A stretch of DNA of 64,000 bases from CAUPWF01 sp036656615 (lineage in GTDB: Bacteria > Bacillota > Clostridia > Lachnospirales > Lachnospiraceae). The stretch covers positions 26,432-90,431 of the forward strand of contig JAVXHY010000005.1 in the NCBI GenBank assembly GCA_036656615.1. Direction: 5' to 3'. The notes beneath the pieces are model-generated. The model searched no databases and was not told where the DNA came from. It saw only the letters and a program-made list of their open reading frames with translations. Positions 36,471 to 45,043 of the stretch are shown piece by piece; positions within the stretch are counted from its first letter, which is position 1, and each line of letters starts with the position of its first letter. A program made the translations under genes and the position numbers.

Positions 36471-37394
36471 ATGGGAAAATATATAATAAAAAGAATTTTG
36501 ATGGGAATAATCACTATTTTTGTATTAATTACAGTGACCTTTTTCCTTACAAGATGGATGCCTGGAAATCCGTTTCAAAGTAATGAAATATCCGAAGGGG
36601 TTCTACAGGAAATGGAAGAAGAATATGGACTTCATGATCCGGTTTACATCCAATATGTGAATTATATGGATCACCTTTTACATGGAGATTTGGGTGTATC
36701 TTTTAAAAAGCCAGGAGTTGCGGTAAATGAAGTGATTCGAAGAGGAATGCCGGCAACCTTATCCCTAGGTTTACTTGCATTGCTTTTGGCACTGGTGATA
36801 GGAATTCCTTTCGGTATCGGTCTGGCCATGGCAAAAACCAAAAAGATGGAACATCTATTAAGGCTTGGGACTAGTCTAGGTGTAGGAATTCCCAATTTTG
36901 TGACGGCGATTATACTACTTTTAATTTTTGGTGTATGGTTAAAATGGCTGCCAATTGCAGGTCTGACTAGACCCACCCATTATATTTTGCCGGTAATTTC
37001 CTTGGCAGTGTATCCGGCTTCTATGATTGCGAGATATATGGAGGCTGCTTTTTTAGATACCATAAACCAAGATTATATTTTAATGGCAAAAACAAAGAAG
37101 CTGCCTAAAAAATATATCATACGGAGACATATTTTGAAAAATGCAATGATTCCAGTAATCAATTGTCTAGGCCCCATGATTGCCTTTCTATTGACAGGAA
37201 GCTTTGTAGTAGAAAGTATCTTTACCATTCCGGGTCTAGGCAGGGAATTTGTAAATTCCATTGCAAATCGGGATTATACCTTAATTATGGGTCTTGTAAT
37301 TTTCATGGGAACGATTGTAATTATAGTCCAGTTATTGATAGACATCATTTGTTCCTTTTTGGATCCAAGAATCCGTTTATCCAATTACGATTAG
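36471..37394 (+). CDS. ABC transporter permease, DppB/NikB/OppB family
   Basis: 307-residue permease with about six hydrophobic segments. The family start is KYIIKRILMGIITIFVLITV, followed by the RWMPGNPFQ block. The BPD loop appears as FLLTGSFVVESIFTIPGLGREF and the Glu-Ala-Ala-like coupling region as MAKTKKLPKKYIIRRHILKN. It begins 7 bp after cobA-hemD, so it is almost certainly in the corrinoid transcript. Family members carry peptides or Ni/Co chelates. Confidence 0.92.
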   Translation: MGKYIIKRILMGIITIFVLITVTFFLTRWMPGNPFQSNEISEGVLQEMEEEYGLHDPVYIQYVNYMDHLLHGDLGVSFKKPGVAVNEVIRRGMPATLSLGLLALLLALVIGIPFGIGLAMAKTKKMEHLLRLGTSLGVGIPNFVTAIILLLIFGVWLKWLPIAGLTRPTHYILPVISLAVYPASMIARYMEAAFLDTINQDYILMAKTKKLPKKYIIRRHILKNAMIPVINCLGPMIAFLLTGSFVVESIFTIPGLGREFVNSIANRDYTLIMGLVIFMGTIVIIVQLLIDIICSFLDPRIRLSNYD

Positions 37395-37406
37395 AGGAAA
37401 AACAAT

Positions 37407-38270
37407 ATGAGAAACTACATATCCAATCATAATCATACCGATATAAAAAGTCAATTTATGAGCAATAGAATGGCTTTCTTTGGGGCCCTTCTTTTGGTGA
37501 TCATGATTGGTATGGCTATGGTTATTCCCCTCATTTCTCCTTATCATTATTCAGAACAAAACGTGAGTATACAGAATCTAGGGACTTCGATTTCTCATTT
37601 GTTTGGAACAGACAAATTTGGCCGGGATATATTTACGAGAGTGTGGTATGGTGCTGGAATCAGCTTGTGTGTGGGTATCTTTAGTACTATTTTAAATGTA
37701 ATGATTGGAATCGTGCTTGGGGGCATTGCAGGATATGCAGGTGGCAAGACGGATCTATTACTTATGCGCTTCACGGATATCATTGCATCGATACCATCCC
37801 TGTTATATGTAATCTTGATTATGTTGGTACTTGGCACCAACATGGGAAGTATGATTTTGGGAATCTGTGTTTCCGGCTGGATTTCACTAGCCAGGGTGGT
37901 AAGAGGTGAAATTATGAAATTAAAAGAAATGGAATTTTGCCTTGCAGCCAAAGTAAGTGGAGTGAGCAGTAGTAGAATTCTTTTTCATCATTTATTAAAA
38001 AATGCAGCTGGTCCAATTATTGTAACGGCAACGCTTATGATTCCACAAGCAATCTTTACAGAATCCTTTTTAAGCTTTGTGGGGGTGGGTATTGCAGCAC
38101 CTATGGCTAGTCTTGGCACTTTGATACAAGAGGCTAGAAGTCAGATTCTGGTGTATCCAATGCAAATCGTCTATCCAGTACTTGTACTGTGTATGTTAAG
38201 TATTTGTTTGAATTTGATTGGGGATGGCTTATTAAAAGCATTTAATCCGAAAGGTGAGGAACGATTATGA
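37407..38270 (+). CDS. ABC transporter permease, DppC/NikC/OppC family
   Basis: 287-residue partner permease with about six membrane segments and an N-terminal OppC_N-like region (FFGALLLVIMIGMAMVIPLI). The HLFGTDKFGRDIFTRVWYG block is diagnostic. The coupling loop is in EFCLAAKVSGVSSSRILFHH and the ESFLSFVGVGIAAP block fits the family. 12 bp after the DppB-like gene; the ATPase gene overlaps its stop. Confidence 0.92.
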   Translation: MRNYISNHNHTDIKSQFMSNRMAFFGALLLVIMIGMAMVIPLISPYHYSEQNVSIQNLGTSISHLFGTDKFGRDIFTRVWYGAGISLCVGIFSTILNVMIGIVLGGIAGYAGGKTDLLLMRFTDIIASIPSLLYVILIMLVLGTNMGSMILGICVSGWISLARVVRGEIMKLKEMEFCLAAKVSGVSSSRILFHHLLKNAAGPIIVTATLMIPQAIFTESFLSFVGVGIAAPMASLGTLIQEARSQILVYPMQIVYPVLVLCMLSICLNLIGDGLLKAFNPKGEERL

Positions 38271-40066
38271 GCCTATTAGAAATCAGAAATTTACAAGTAA
38301 AATTTCATACCAAAACAGGTATGGTTGAAGCAGTTAATCATTTGTCCCTTGATGTGGAAGCAGGAGAAATTGTAGGACTTGTGGGGGAATCCGGTTCTGG
38401 GAAAAGCGTTAGTATGATGGCTGTTATGGGACTTCTGAATCAAACAAAATCTGTGGTTCAAGGTGAAATTTACTTTGATGGTGTAGAGCTGATGGGAAAT
38501 GAGGGACTTTACTCTGGTCATATACCGGATATTGGAATGATTTTTCAAAACGCACTCACTTGTCTCAACCCTACGATGACCGTCGGACGTCAAATTATGG
38601 AAACAATTATGATCCATGACAATTGTAAGAAAAAGAAAGCAATGGAGCATGCAGTGGATCTATTAGAACAAGTGGGAATCCGCAAACCAGAGCAATGTAT
38701 GAAGCAATATCCATTTGAACTATCCGGAGGGATGCTGCAGCGAGTCGTTATTGTAATTGCGTTAGCCTGTAAACCGAAGCTTATGATTGCAGATGAGCCA
38801 ACTACATCTCTGGATGTTACAGTACAAGCACAGATATTGGAATTGATGAAGCGCATTTCTAAAGAAATGGGGGTTGCCATTTTGTTAATCAGCCATGACA
38901 TGGGAGTGGTTGCAAGTCTTTGTCAACGAATCTATATACTCCGTAAAGGCCATGTGATAGAAACCGGTTCAATAGATGATATTTTCTACCATTCCAGAGA
39001 AGCTTATACGAAAGAATTATTGAGGGACAGCCAAATGGCCAGATATGAGAAAGCCCATGAGGTGATACCACAAACAGAGGCCATATTAAGAGTTTGTGAG
39101 GTGGAAAAATATTATAAAGACAAGGCAGTAGATGGGGTAAGCTTTACCATACATCAAGGAGAAACGTTAGGATTAGTGGGAGAAAGCAGCTGTGGAAAAA
39201 GTACACTGGCACGTATGATTATCGGTATTCAAAAACCCACAAAAGGAGAAATTTACTTTAAGAATCATAGAATGGACCAACGAAACAATAAGGAATGGAT
39301 GCCCTACCGACAAAAGGTGCAAATGATTTTTCAGAATCCATATGCCTCTTTGAATCCACGAATGACGATAGGAGAAATCATTGAAGAGCCTTTACGTGCA
39401 AATCATATGGGGACAGGGGAAGAACGAAGAGCAAAGGTAGAGAAAATCTTAGAATTAGTAGGCATGCATAAAGAAGATACATACAAATATCCCCATGAAT
39501 TTTCAGGTGGACAACGTCAACGAATCGGAATTGCCAGAGCGTTTATTGTAGAACCGGAATTGGTGATTTGTGATGAACCACTTTCTGCGTTAGATGCATC
39601 TATTCGAGGACAGGTGATGGAGCTATTAGAAGAATTCCAAAAACGGAAAGGCTTATCCTACCTTTTTATTGCACATGATTTGGAGATGGTGAGACGAATC
39701 AGCCATCGAATTGGAGTGATGTATCGTGGCACCATTGTAGAACTAGGGAATACAAAAGATATTTATGAAGAGCCATGGCATCCATATACGAAATCATTAT
39801 TGGCGGCTTCCCCAATCGCAAATCCCCGTCTTGCCAGAAAGAAAAAACAGGGAATCTCTGGAATCCCCAATCAGATCATAGAGAACAAAAGAGAAGATTC
39901 CCATCACTGTCCATTTTTGCAAGCATGTAAATACGCGTTGGAAGAATGTCAAAAAGAAGCTCCGGAACTCTATACATATGGTACCCGTAGTGTAGCGTGT
40001 TTCTTATACTCGAATAAATTGGCCGAAAAACGAGACAAAAATTATCAAATGACCGCTCAGATCTAA
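38267..40066 (+). CDS. Fused double ABC ATPase, DppD-DppF type
   Basis: 599-residue protein with two complete nucleotide-binding domains in one chain. Domain 1 (about 1-260): Walker A GESGSGKS at residues 40-47, signature LSGGMLQRVVIV, Walker B LMIADEPTTSLD. Domain 2 (about 275-530): Walker A GESSCGKSTLA near residue 305, signature FSGGQRQRIGIARA, Walker B LVICDEPLSALD. A C-terminal oligo_HPY-like tail contains cysteines (CPFLQACKYALEECQ). In most DppBCDF systems these are separate genes. It energises the two permeases upstream. Confidence 0.92.
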   Translation: MSLLEIRNLQVKFHTKTGMVEAVNHLSLDVEAGEIVGLVGESGSGKSVSMMAVMGLLNQTKSVVQGEIYFDGVELMGNEGLYSGHIPDIGMIFQNALTCLNPTMTVGRQIMETIMIHDNCKKKKAMEHAVDLLEQVGIRKPEQCMKQYPFELSGGMLQRVVIVIALACKPKLMIADEPTTSLDVTVQAQILELMKRISKEMGVAILLISHDMGVVASLCQRIYILRKGHVIETGSIDDIFYHSREAYTKELLRDSQMARYEKAHEVIPQTEAILRVCEVEKYYKDKAVDGVSFTIHQGETLGLVGESSCGKSTLARMIIGIQKPTKGEIYFKNHRMDQRNNKEWMPYRQKVQMIFQNPYASLNPRMTIGEIIEEPLRANHMGTGEERRAKVEKILELVGMHKEDTYKYPHEFSGGQRQRIGIARAFIVEPELVICDEPLSALDASIRGQVMELLEEFQKRKGLSYLFIAHDLEMVRRISHRIGVMYRGTIVELGNTKDIYEEPWHPYTKSLLAASPIANPRLARKKKQGISGIPNQIIENKREDSHHCPFLQACKYALEECQKEAPELYTYGTRSVACFLYSNKLAEKRDKNYQMTAQI

Positions 40067-40076
40067 GAAGGAATAT

Positions 40077-41875
40077 GTGAATAAAATGAATCTATGTAAA
40101 ATGAATCTATGTAAAATGAATCAGAATAAAATACAATTATTAGCCACGGTTATCTTACTACTTGGAATGGTATNNNNNNNNNNNNNNNNNNNNNNNNNNN
40201 NNNNNNNNNNNNNNNNNNNNNNNNNNNNNNNNNNNNNNNNNNNNNNNNNNNNNNNNNNNNNNNNNNNNNNNNNAATCAGAATAAAATACAATTATTAGCC
40301 ACGGTTATCTTACTACTTGGAATGGTATGTATCAGTGGATGCAGCAAGAAAGAAACAACCGTAAAAAATGAAATTACAGTAGCAACAAATAGTGAATCTG
40401 GATCCTTAGATCCAAGTGGAATGATAGCCATTACCTATCTGGATTATTCCGTATCTGCATTAGATGAGCTCGTAACCTTTGATGAGAAAGGAGATATTGT
40501 CTATCGGGGAGCAACCTCTTACGAAGTAAATGAAAATGCTACCATATGGACCTTTCATTTGCGGGAGAAAGCAGTCTGGTCGGATGGAACACCTGTAGTA
40601 GCAGAGGATTATCTGAATACAATTACTAGAGCATTGGATCCATCCAGTCAAAATGGTTACTCCAATTACTTATTTCCCATTCAGAATGCAGAAGCCATTT
40701 ATCACGGTGAAAAACCAATGGAAGAGTTAGGGGTTCAAGCGGTGGATGCCCATACCCTTAAATTCACGCTGTATGAACCATGTTATTATTTCTTGAAATT
40801 ACTGCGTCTGCCGGTATACACGCCTTCTTGTGTTAAATATGCAGATGCAGTAGGGAGCGGCTGGGATAAGAATCCAAAGACCAGTGTTTCCAATGGACCT
40901 TTTTATCTCTATGAGTATGTACCGGAACAATACTTTGTATTGAAAAAGAATCCATTATATTGGGATGCGAAACATATATCATTAGATAAAATTACTTATC
41001 AATTTTTTTCGGATCAGCAATCTATGGCGAATGCCTATGAAACAGGTGAAGTAGATGTGGCTACAGGACTGCAGGCATCTGTTATGGAACAATATAAGGG
41101 ACAGCCAGATCTTAGAATGACGAATCTTATTGCAACTAGATATATATATCCCAATCTAAAGGTGAAGCCATTAGATGATGTAAGGGTAAGGAAAGCCATT
41201 AATTTGGGAATCAATCGAAAGGAATTATGTAAAGTAGTAGGACAAAATACAACACCGACGGTTAATTTTGTAGCCATGTATATGCAGGATGCAAAAGCGG
41301 AAACCTATTTTATAGACGGTGCAAAGAAGCCTTTTGAGGAAGATTTAGAAGAGGCAAAACGTTTGCTGGCAGAAGCTGGCTATCCAAATGGAGAGGGATT
41401 CAAACCACTCACTTATTATTATCCATCTTTGGAAATGGATTCGGATACAGCTCAAGTGCTCCAGGCCCAATTGAAAAAGAATCTAGGAATAGAAATGAAG
41501 CTTCAGGCTCAGGAATTGCAAGTAAATTATACCCAAAGACGTTCTGGTGATTTTGATTTATGCCGGATGAATTGGACTGCGGATTTTGCGGATCCTTATA
41601 CGTATTTATCTATGCTTTTATCTAATAGCACCTATAACTGCAGCGGTGTTAAAGATGAAGCTTATGATACCGTGATGAAAGCCTCTGATTTGGAATCGGA
41701 TCCAGTTAAAAGAGGAGAGCTATTACATCAGGCAGAACAACAAGCGGTAGGACAGGAAGCCTATATTATTCCTTTATTTGGAATGAAAAATTGCAACTTA
41801 ATTCGACCTGAAATCAAAAACGTTACACAAATAGAAGCAAGTGGAGCTTTGGAATATCGATATGCAAAAAAATGA
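40077..41875 (+). CDS. Peptide/nickel-type ABC substrate-binding lipoprotein, split by an assembly gap
   Basis: SBP_bac_5 (OppA/DppA) family lipoprotein interrupted in its signal peptide by 100 N. The start is probably GTG 40077 or ATG 40086 after AAGGA. The signal peptide LLATVILLLGMV continues into CISGCSKKETT, where the ISGC lipobox cysteine is modified. Binding-domain motifs include WTFHLREKAVWSDGTPVVAEDY, broken here as WTFHLREKAVWSDG and TPVVAEDYLNTI, plus SNGPFYLYEYVPEQYFVL and the aromatic NPLYWDA segment. The two gap edges carry the same 55 bases. Merging them removes 155 bp and restores one reading frame of 547 residues. It completes the transporter encoded just upstream; ligand unknown. 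Confidence 0.85.
40083..40127 (+). repeat. 15-nt tandem repeat in the lipoprotein signal sequence
   Basis: AAAATGAATCTATGT occurs twice head to tail (40083-40097, 40098-40112), followed by a diverged third unit at 40113-40127. In frame it encodes MNLCK repeats at the very N-terminus. It lies just before the assembly gap. Confidence 0.85.
40119..40328 (+). repeat. 55-nt exact duplication flanking the gap (likely assembler overlap)
   Basis: Bases 40119-40173 and 40274-40328 are identical over 55 nt and are separated only by the N run. A 55-base end overlap equals a common de Bruijn k-mer size, so the copies are probably the shared ends of two contigs and not a biological repeat. Confidence 0.8.
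40174..40273. other. Scaffold gap of 100 N
   Basis: Exactly 100 undetermined bases, the usual placeholder for a gap of unknown size. True missing sequence may be zero. Confidence 0.98.
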
Positions 41876-41898
41876 AATTACATTTTCATAATTAATAA

Positions 41899-41926
41899 AG
41901 CAAAATAGATTTTGCTATGCTATAAT
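41899..41926 (+). promoter_or_regulatory. Palindrome plus extended -10 promoter before the CorA-like gene
   Basis: AGCAAAAT-AG-ATTTTGCT (41899-41916) is a perfect 18-nt palindrome. It is followed at once by an extended -10, TGC-TATAAT, with TATAAT at 41921-41926. No good -35 is visible, so an activator or repressor at the palindrome is plausible. Confidence 0.5.
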
Positions 41927-41958
41927 CAAACTATGAGTGAAAATAGGAGATGAAGTAT

Positions 41959-42903
41959 ATGTTTAATATATATAAAACGGATAATGGTATTCTTTCAGAA
42001 CAAGAAGAACTAGAATCAGGGGTATGGGTTCATTTAATGGCCCCATCCATGGAAGAAAGTATGAGAATTGTAGAACATTATGGAGTTGACATTGTGGATG
42101 TTCGAGCAGCTTTGGATGATGAAGAAAGTTCTCGTGTAGATTTGGAAAATGGATATACTTTAATATTGGTGGATATTCCCTTTGAAGAGGTGCGTAATAA
42201 TCGTAAGGCATATACCACCATTCCCCTTGGAATTATACTTGTAAAGGATGCAATCGTAACCATATGTGCGGAAGAAACAGTGGTACTCAATCGATTTATT
42301 AAAAATGGCGCAAAAGGATTTAGTACAAAGAAGAGGATGCGTTTTATCTATCAGATCTTGTTTCGAACAGCAAGTGTATATCAGACTTATCTTCGTATTA
42401 TTGACAGAAGACGTAGTCATATTGAGAATAATGTGGGAACGAAAATGACCGAGGATACCGATTTGATTGATTTACATGAATTAGAATCCAACTTGGTATA
42501 CTTCGCGACTTCCTTGAGTGCTAATAAACTGGTACTAGAACGACTAACTAGGTATGAACGAATACAGCAATTTCCAGAAGATAAAGAGTTACTGGATGAT
42601 GTTATAGTAGAGAATCGTCAGGCAATAGAGATGACGAATATTTATCGAGATATTATTCATGGTACTAGAGACTTATTATCTACTATGATCAACAATCGTT
42701 TAAATAATATGATGAAATTCTTGACATCTATCACATTAGTTATGGCAATTCCTACTATTATATCAGGAATATACGGAATGAATGTAAGTGAAAAATGGAT
42801 GCCGCTTTCAGATACTCCATATGGATTTACCATCATTTGTGTTATCACTGCAATCGTATGCTTGATAGCATTGATTATGTTGAAAAAAAGAAAAATGCTC
42901 TAA
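41959..42903 (+). CDS. corA: CorA-family divalent metal transporter
   Basis: 314-residue transporter for Mg2+ (possibly Co2+ or Ni2+). A large cytosolic N-terminal domain is followed by a long helix and two C-terminal membrane helices. The signature GMN is in IYGMNVSEKWMPL, between the helix ending SGIYGMN and the final helix. The C-terminus is Lys/Arg-rich. It acts as a pentamer. The ATG at 41950 overlaps the AGGAG box, so the ATG at 41959 (9-nt spacer) is chosen. A promoter and palindrome sit directly upstream, so it is a unit separate from the binding-protein gene. Confidence 0.9.
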   Translation: MFNIYKTDNGILSEQEELESGVWVHLMAPSMEESMRIVEHYGVDIVDVRAALDDEESSRVDLENGYTLILVDIPFEEVRNNRKAYTTIPLGIILVKDAIVTICAEETVVLNRFIKNGAKGFSTKKRMRFIYQILFRTASVYQTYLRIIDRRRSHIENNVGTKMTEDTDLIDLHELESNLVYFATSLSANKLVLERLTRYERIQQFPEDKELLDDVIVENRQAIEMTNIYRDIIHGTRDLLSTMINNRLNNMMKFLTSITLVMAIPTIISGIYGMNVSEKWMPLSDTPYGFTIICVITAIVCLIALIMLKKRKML

Positions 42904-42940
42904 ACAAGAGTATAAAGATTACAAGTTATCGCGAAAATGA

Positions 42941-42970
42941 TTGACAATTATAAGTACTATTTGTTATAAT
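42941..42970 (+). promoter_or_regulatory. Strong promoter of the glycine riboswitch transcript
   Basis: Perfect TTGACA (42941-42946) and perfect TATAAT (42965-42970) are separated by 18 nt, 20 nt before the riboswitch. Confidence 0.85.
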
Positions 42971-42990
42971 GAGTTAATTTCATAAAGTCG

Positions 42991-43166
42991 GGTGATGGAT
43001 TCGAGAGAGATTACTTTATTGTAACGCCGAAGGGGAAAAGCAGTAGCTCAAACTCTCAGGCAAAAAGATGGAATCCGGACGAGGCTCTGGAGAACAGTGA
43101 TGTACCGAAGAAGCAACTTTCGTTTATAAAAAGAAAGGTATCTTTCAGGTAAAAGGACAGAGACAA
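42991..43166 (+). promoter_or_regulatory. Tandem glycine riboswitch
   Basis: Two glycine aptamers in series. Aptamer 1 has the P1 strands GGATTC (42996-43001) and GAATCC (43071-43076), with ACGCCGAAGGGG and AACTCTCAGGCAAAA between them. Aptamer 2 has P1 strands CTCTG (43085-43089) and CAGAG (43158-43162), with GTACCGAAGAAGCAA and CTTTCAGGTAAAAGGAC. The short linker and both conserved cores match the cooperative class. These RNAs normally turn on glycine cleavage or glycine transport genes. No such gene follows here. Confidence 0.93.
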
Positions 43167-43170
43167 ATAT

Positions 43171-43195
43171 AAATATTCCCACTAAGGGACTATTT
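43171..43195 (+). terminator. Hairpin after the glycine aptamers, candidate expression platform
   Basis: AAATA-TTCCC, loop ACTAA, then GGGAC-TATTT forms a stem with one T/C mismatch. It is followed within 10 nt by GCCTTTTTAATTT. It lies where the riboswitch terminator is expected. Confidence 0.55.
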
Positions 43196-43356
43196 ACATT
43201 TGCCTTTTTAATTTGTGCAATTTTTAGATATTCGAACGGGTTTGCAGACCTGTTTTGATTGGATATCAAATAAAACGGTATTTTATTTCTAATAATATTA
43301 CTACGACTTTATGAGAAAGTGTCATGAAATGGGCACAACACTGCGTAACTATTTAG

Positions 43357-43400
43357 TAAAAAAGAGTCATTGCGTTCGAAAGAATGATTGACTCTTTTTA
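43357..43400 (+). terminator. Intrinsic terminator closing the glycine riboswitch unit
   Basis: TAAAAAAGAGTCA pairs with TGACTCTTTTTA around an inner TCATT/AATGA stem, ending in a T run. With the promoter at 42941 it defines a transcript of about 420 nt that holds no convincing gene. Between 43196 and 43356 I see only a second weak hairpin (GAACGGGT/ACCTGTTT, 43234-43254). Confidence 0.85.
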
Positions 43401-43551
43401 GTTTGAAATAAAAGTGCGAAAGAACATATTTCTCATAAATGAACTTCTGTATAAATACATACGTAAAATCATGCTTAAGTAAGTAATAATCCCATATTTA
43501 TAAGTGTTTTTGATACAATTAATTCACTTAAAGTCGAAGGGAGAAAAAGTT

Positions 43552-44910
43552 ATGAGTAGAGCTACAAAAAAAATAATGAGTATCGTTCTTGTAATGATGT
43601 TACTTTTTTCTATTACTGCATGTGGGAAAAAGGATGAGCCAAAAACAGAAAAAAAGGAAAAAAGTAAAACAATCACAGGTGTATTAGAATCATTTTCAGG
43701 CGGAATTATTACAATGACCTCTGATGAACAAGAAAAAAATGAATTAAAGTTTGAAGTAAAAGAAGCAATTATTGAATGCAAGAACATGCTTGTAGGGGAT
43801 GAGATTGCGGTTGTTTATGAAGGGGAAATCAATGGAACGGATACAAGCAATGTAAAGGTAAAGAAAGTAATAGATGATGGAGAAAATACAACCAAAGTAC
43901 AAGAGTCTATTGTTGGAACTATGGTAGATGCAAGTATGAATACAATTACCATTCAGAGCAATGATGGGAAACAGTATGCATTTTCAACAGTAGGTGCCAA
44001 ACACACATATAAGAATGGAATCAAAGAGGGTAATTGGGTGAGAATTACCTATGTGGGTAAAATAAAGGGAACGGATACCTCAGGGGTCAAAGTAATGGAA
44101 ATTACAGATGATGATGCTAATATACAACCAGAACAGGCTAAAATGGTAATTCAGGCTGTAGACGAAACGGTATATGCCACAGCAGGCGTACATATTAGAG
44201 CTTCCTATACAACAGATTCAGCTGCGATTGGATCATTAGCGAAAGGAAATTCAATTCAAAGGACAGGAGTTTGTGCAAATGGATGGTCAAGGGTGAATTT
44301 CCAAGGAGCAGATGCTTTTATTTATGGGGATTACTTGTCTGCGACTGCACCAGCAACGACGGCAGCACCAGCTAAAACAAATGGGAATACACCGAAAACA
44401 CCTCAGCAAGGTGATCCTGCATCCAGCGAGCCAGTACCAGAAAAGACTCCACCAGTTCCAGATGTTACTACATCTACGATTACAGGATATGTAGAAGATG
44501 CAAGTATGAGTGTTACTACCATACTTGTGGACAAGGTAGTCTACTCTTTCCAAACAGGTGATGCAAAACATAACTATACAAATGGCATACAGCGAGGAAA
44601 TGAAATAACAATTACTTACACTGGAACGCTAAACGGTACGGATACAAGTGGGGTTACGGTAGTGTCTGTAAGTGATACCAATGCGAATAGTATACCAACT
44701 GTTACCGGAAAAATCATAAATGCTACCATGAACACCATGACCATTCGAACAACAGATAACGCAGAATTGACTTTTGCGACTGATGCTTCCACCGTGAATT
44801 GTGCAAATGGAATTATGTTAGATAGCAATGTGGTAGTTACTATTGATTTGTCAGCTGCCATGGGAACCTCTAATATATTCCCTGCAACACAGATTGATGA
44901 TGCCAAATAG
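43552..44910 (+). CDS. Lipoprotein with an SH3 domain and four copies of a beta-rich repeat
   Basis: 452-residue surface lipoprotein of unknown function. The signal peptide ends in SITAC with the lipid cysteine at residue 24. An about 70-residue unit occurs four times: about 40-115, 119-190, 310-380 and 381-452. The first three end with a GTDTS-x-VxV motif after a xGDEIAVVY/WVRITYV-type strand. A bacterial SH3 domain (about 205-265, YATAGVHIRASYTTDSAAI) and an Ala/Pro/Thr linker (about 266-308) sit between repeats 2 and 3. SH3 domains of this type bind peptidoglycan. The start at 43552 follows AAGGGAG; the in-frame ATG at 43504 lacks a site. A strong terminator follows. Confidence 0.8.
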   Translation: MSRATKKIMSIVLVMMLLFSITACGKKDEPKTEKKEKSKTITGVLESFSGGIITMTSDEQEKNELKFEVKEAIIECKNMLVGDEIAVVYEGEINGTDTSNVKVKKVIDDGENTTKVQESIVGTMVDASMNTITIQSNDGKQYAFSTVGAKHTYKNGIKEGNWVRITYVGKIKGTDTSGVKVMEITDDDANIQPEQAKMVIQAVDETVYATAGVHIRASYTTDSAAIGSLAKGNSIQRTGVCANGWSRVNFQGADAFIYGDYLSATAPATTAAPAKTNGNTPKTPQQGDPASSEPVPEKTPPVPDVTTSTITGYVEDASMSVTTILVDKVVYSFQTGDAKHNYTNGIQRGNEITITYTGTLNGTDTSGVTVVSVSDTNANSIPTVTGKIINATMNTMTIRTTDNAELTFATDASTVNCANGIMLDSNVVVTIDLSAAMGTSNIFPATQIDDAK

Positions 44911-44918
44911 ATATTAGA

Positions 44919-44959
44919 AAAACAACCGTAAGGAGGAATAATGGTCTTACGGTTGTTTT
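44919..44959 (+). terminator. Intrinsic terminator of the SH3 lipoprotein gene
   Basis: AAACAACCGTAAG pairs with CTTACGGTTGTTT (arms about 44919-44932 and 44946-44959), followed by GTTTTTC. It begins 9 nt after the stop codon. Confidence 0.9.
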
Positions 44960-45043
44960 GTTTTTCTTGTAAAACAAGGAAATATTCGATATACTTAGGT
45001 TAGGATACGATATACCCTCTAAGCTTAGAAAGGGAATTATAAA

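Noticed and set aside
40119..40328. A true 55-bp tandem duplication in the binding-protein gene
   Set aside because: The copies are exact, abut a 100-N placeholder on both sides, and keeping both breaks the frame; contig-end overlap explains this better.
43311..43391. 26-codon frame between the glycine riboswitch and its terminator
   Set aside because: No Shine-Dalgarno site, and its end is formed by the terminator stem; it is not a credible gene.
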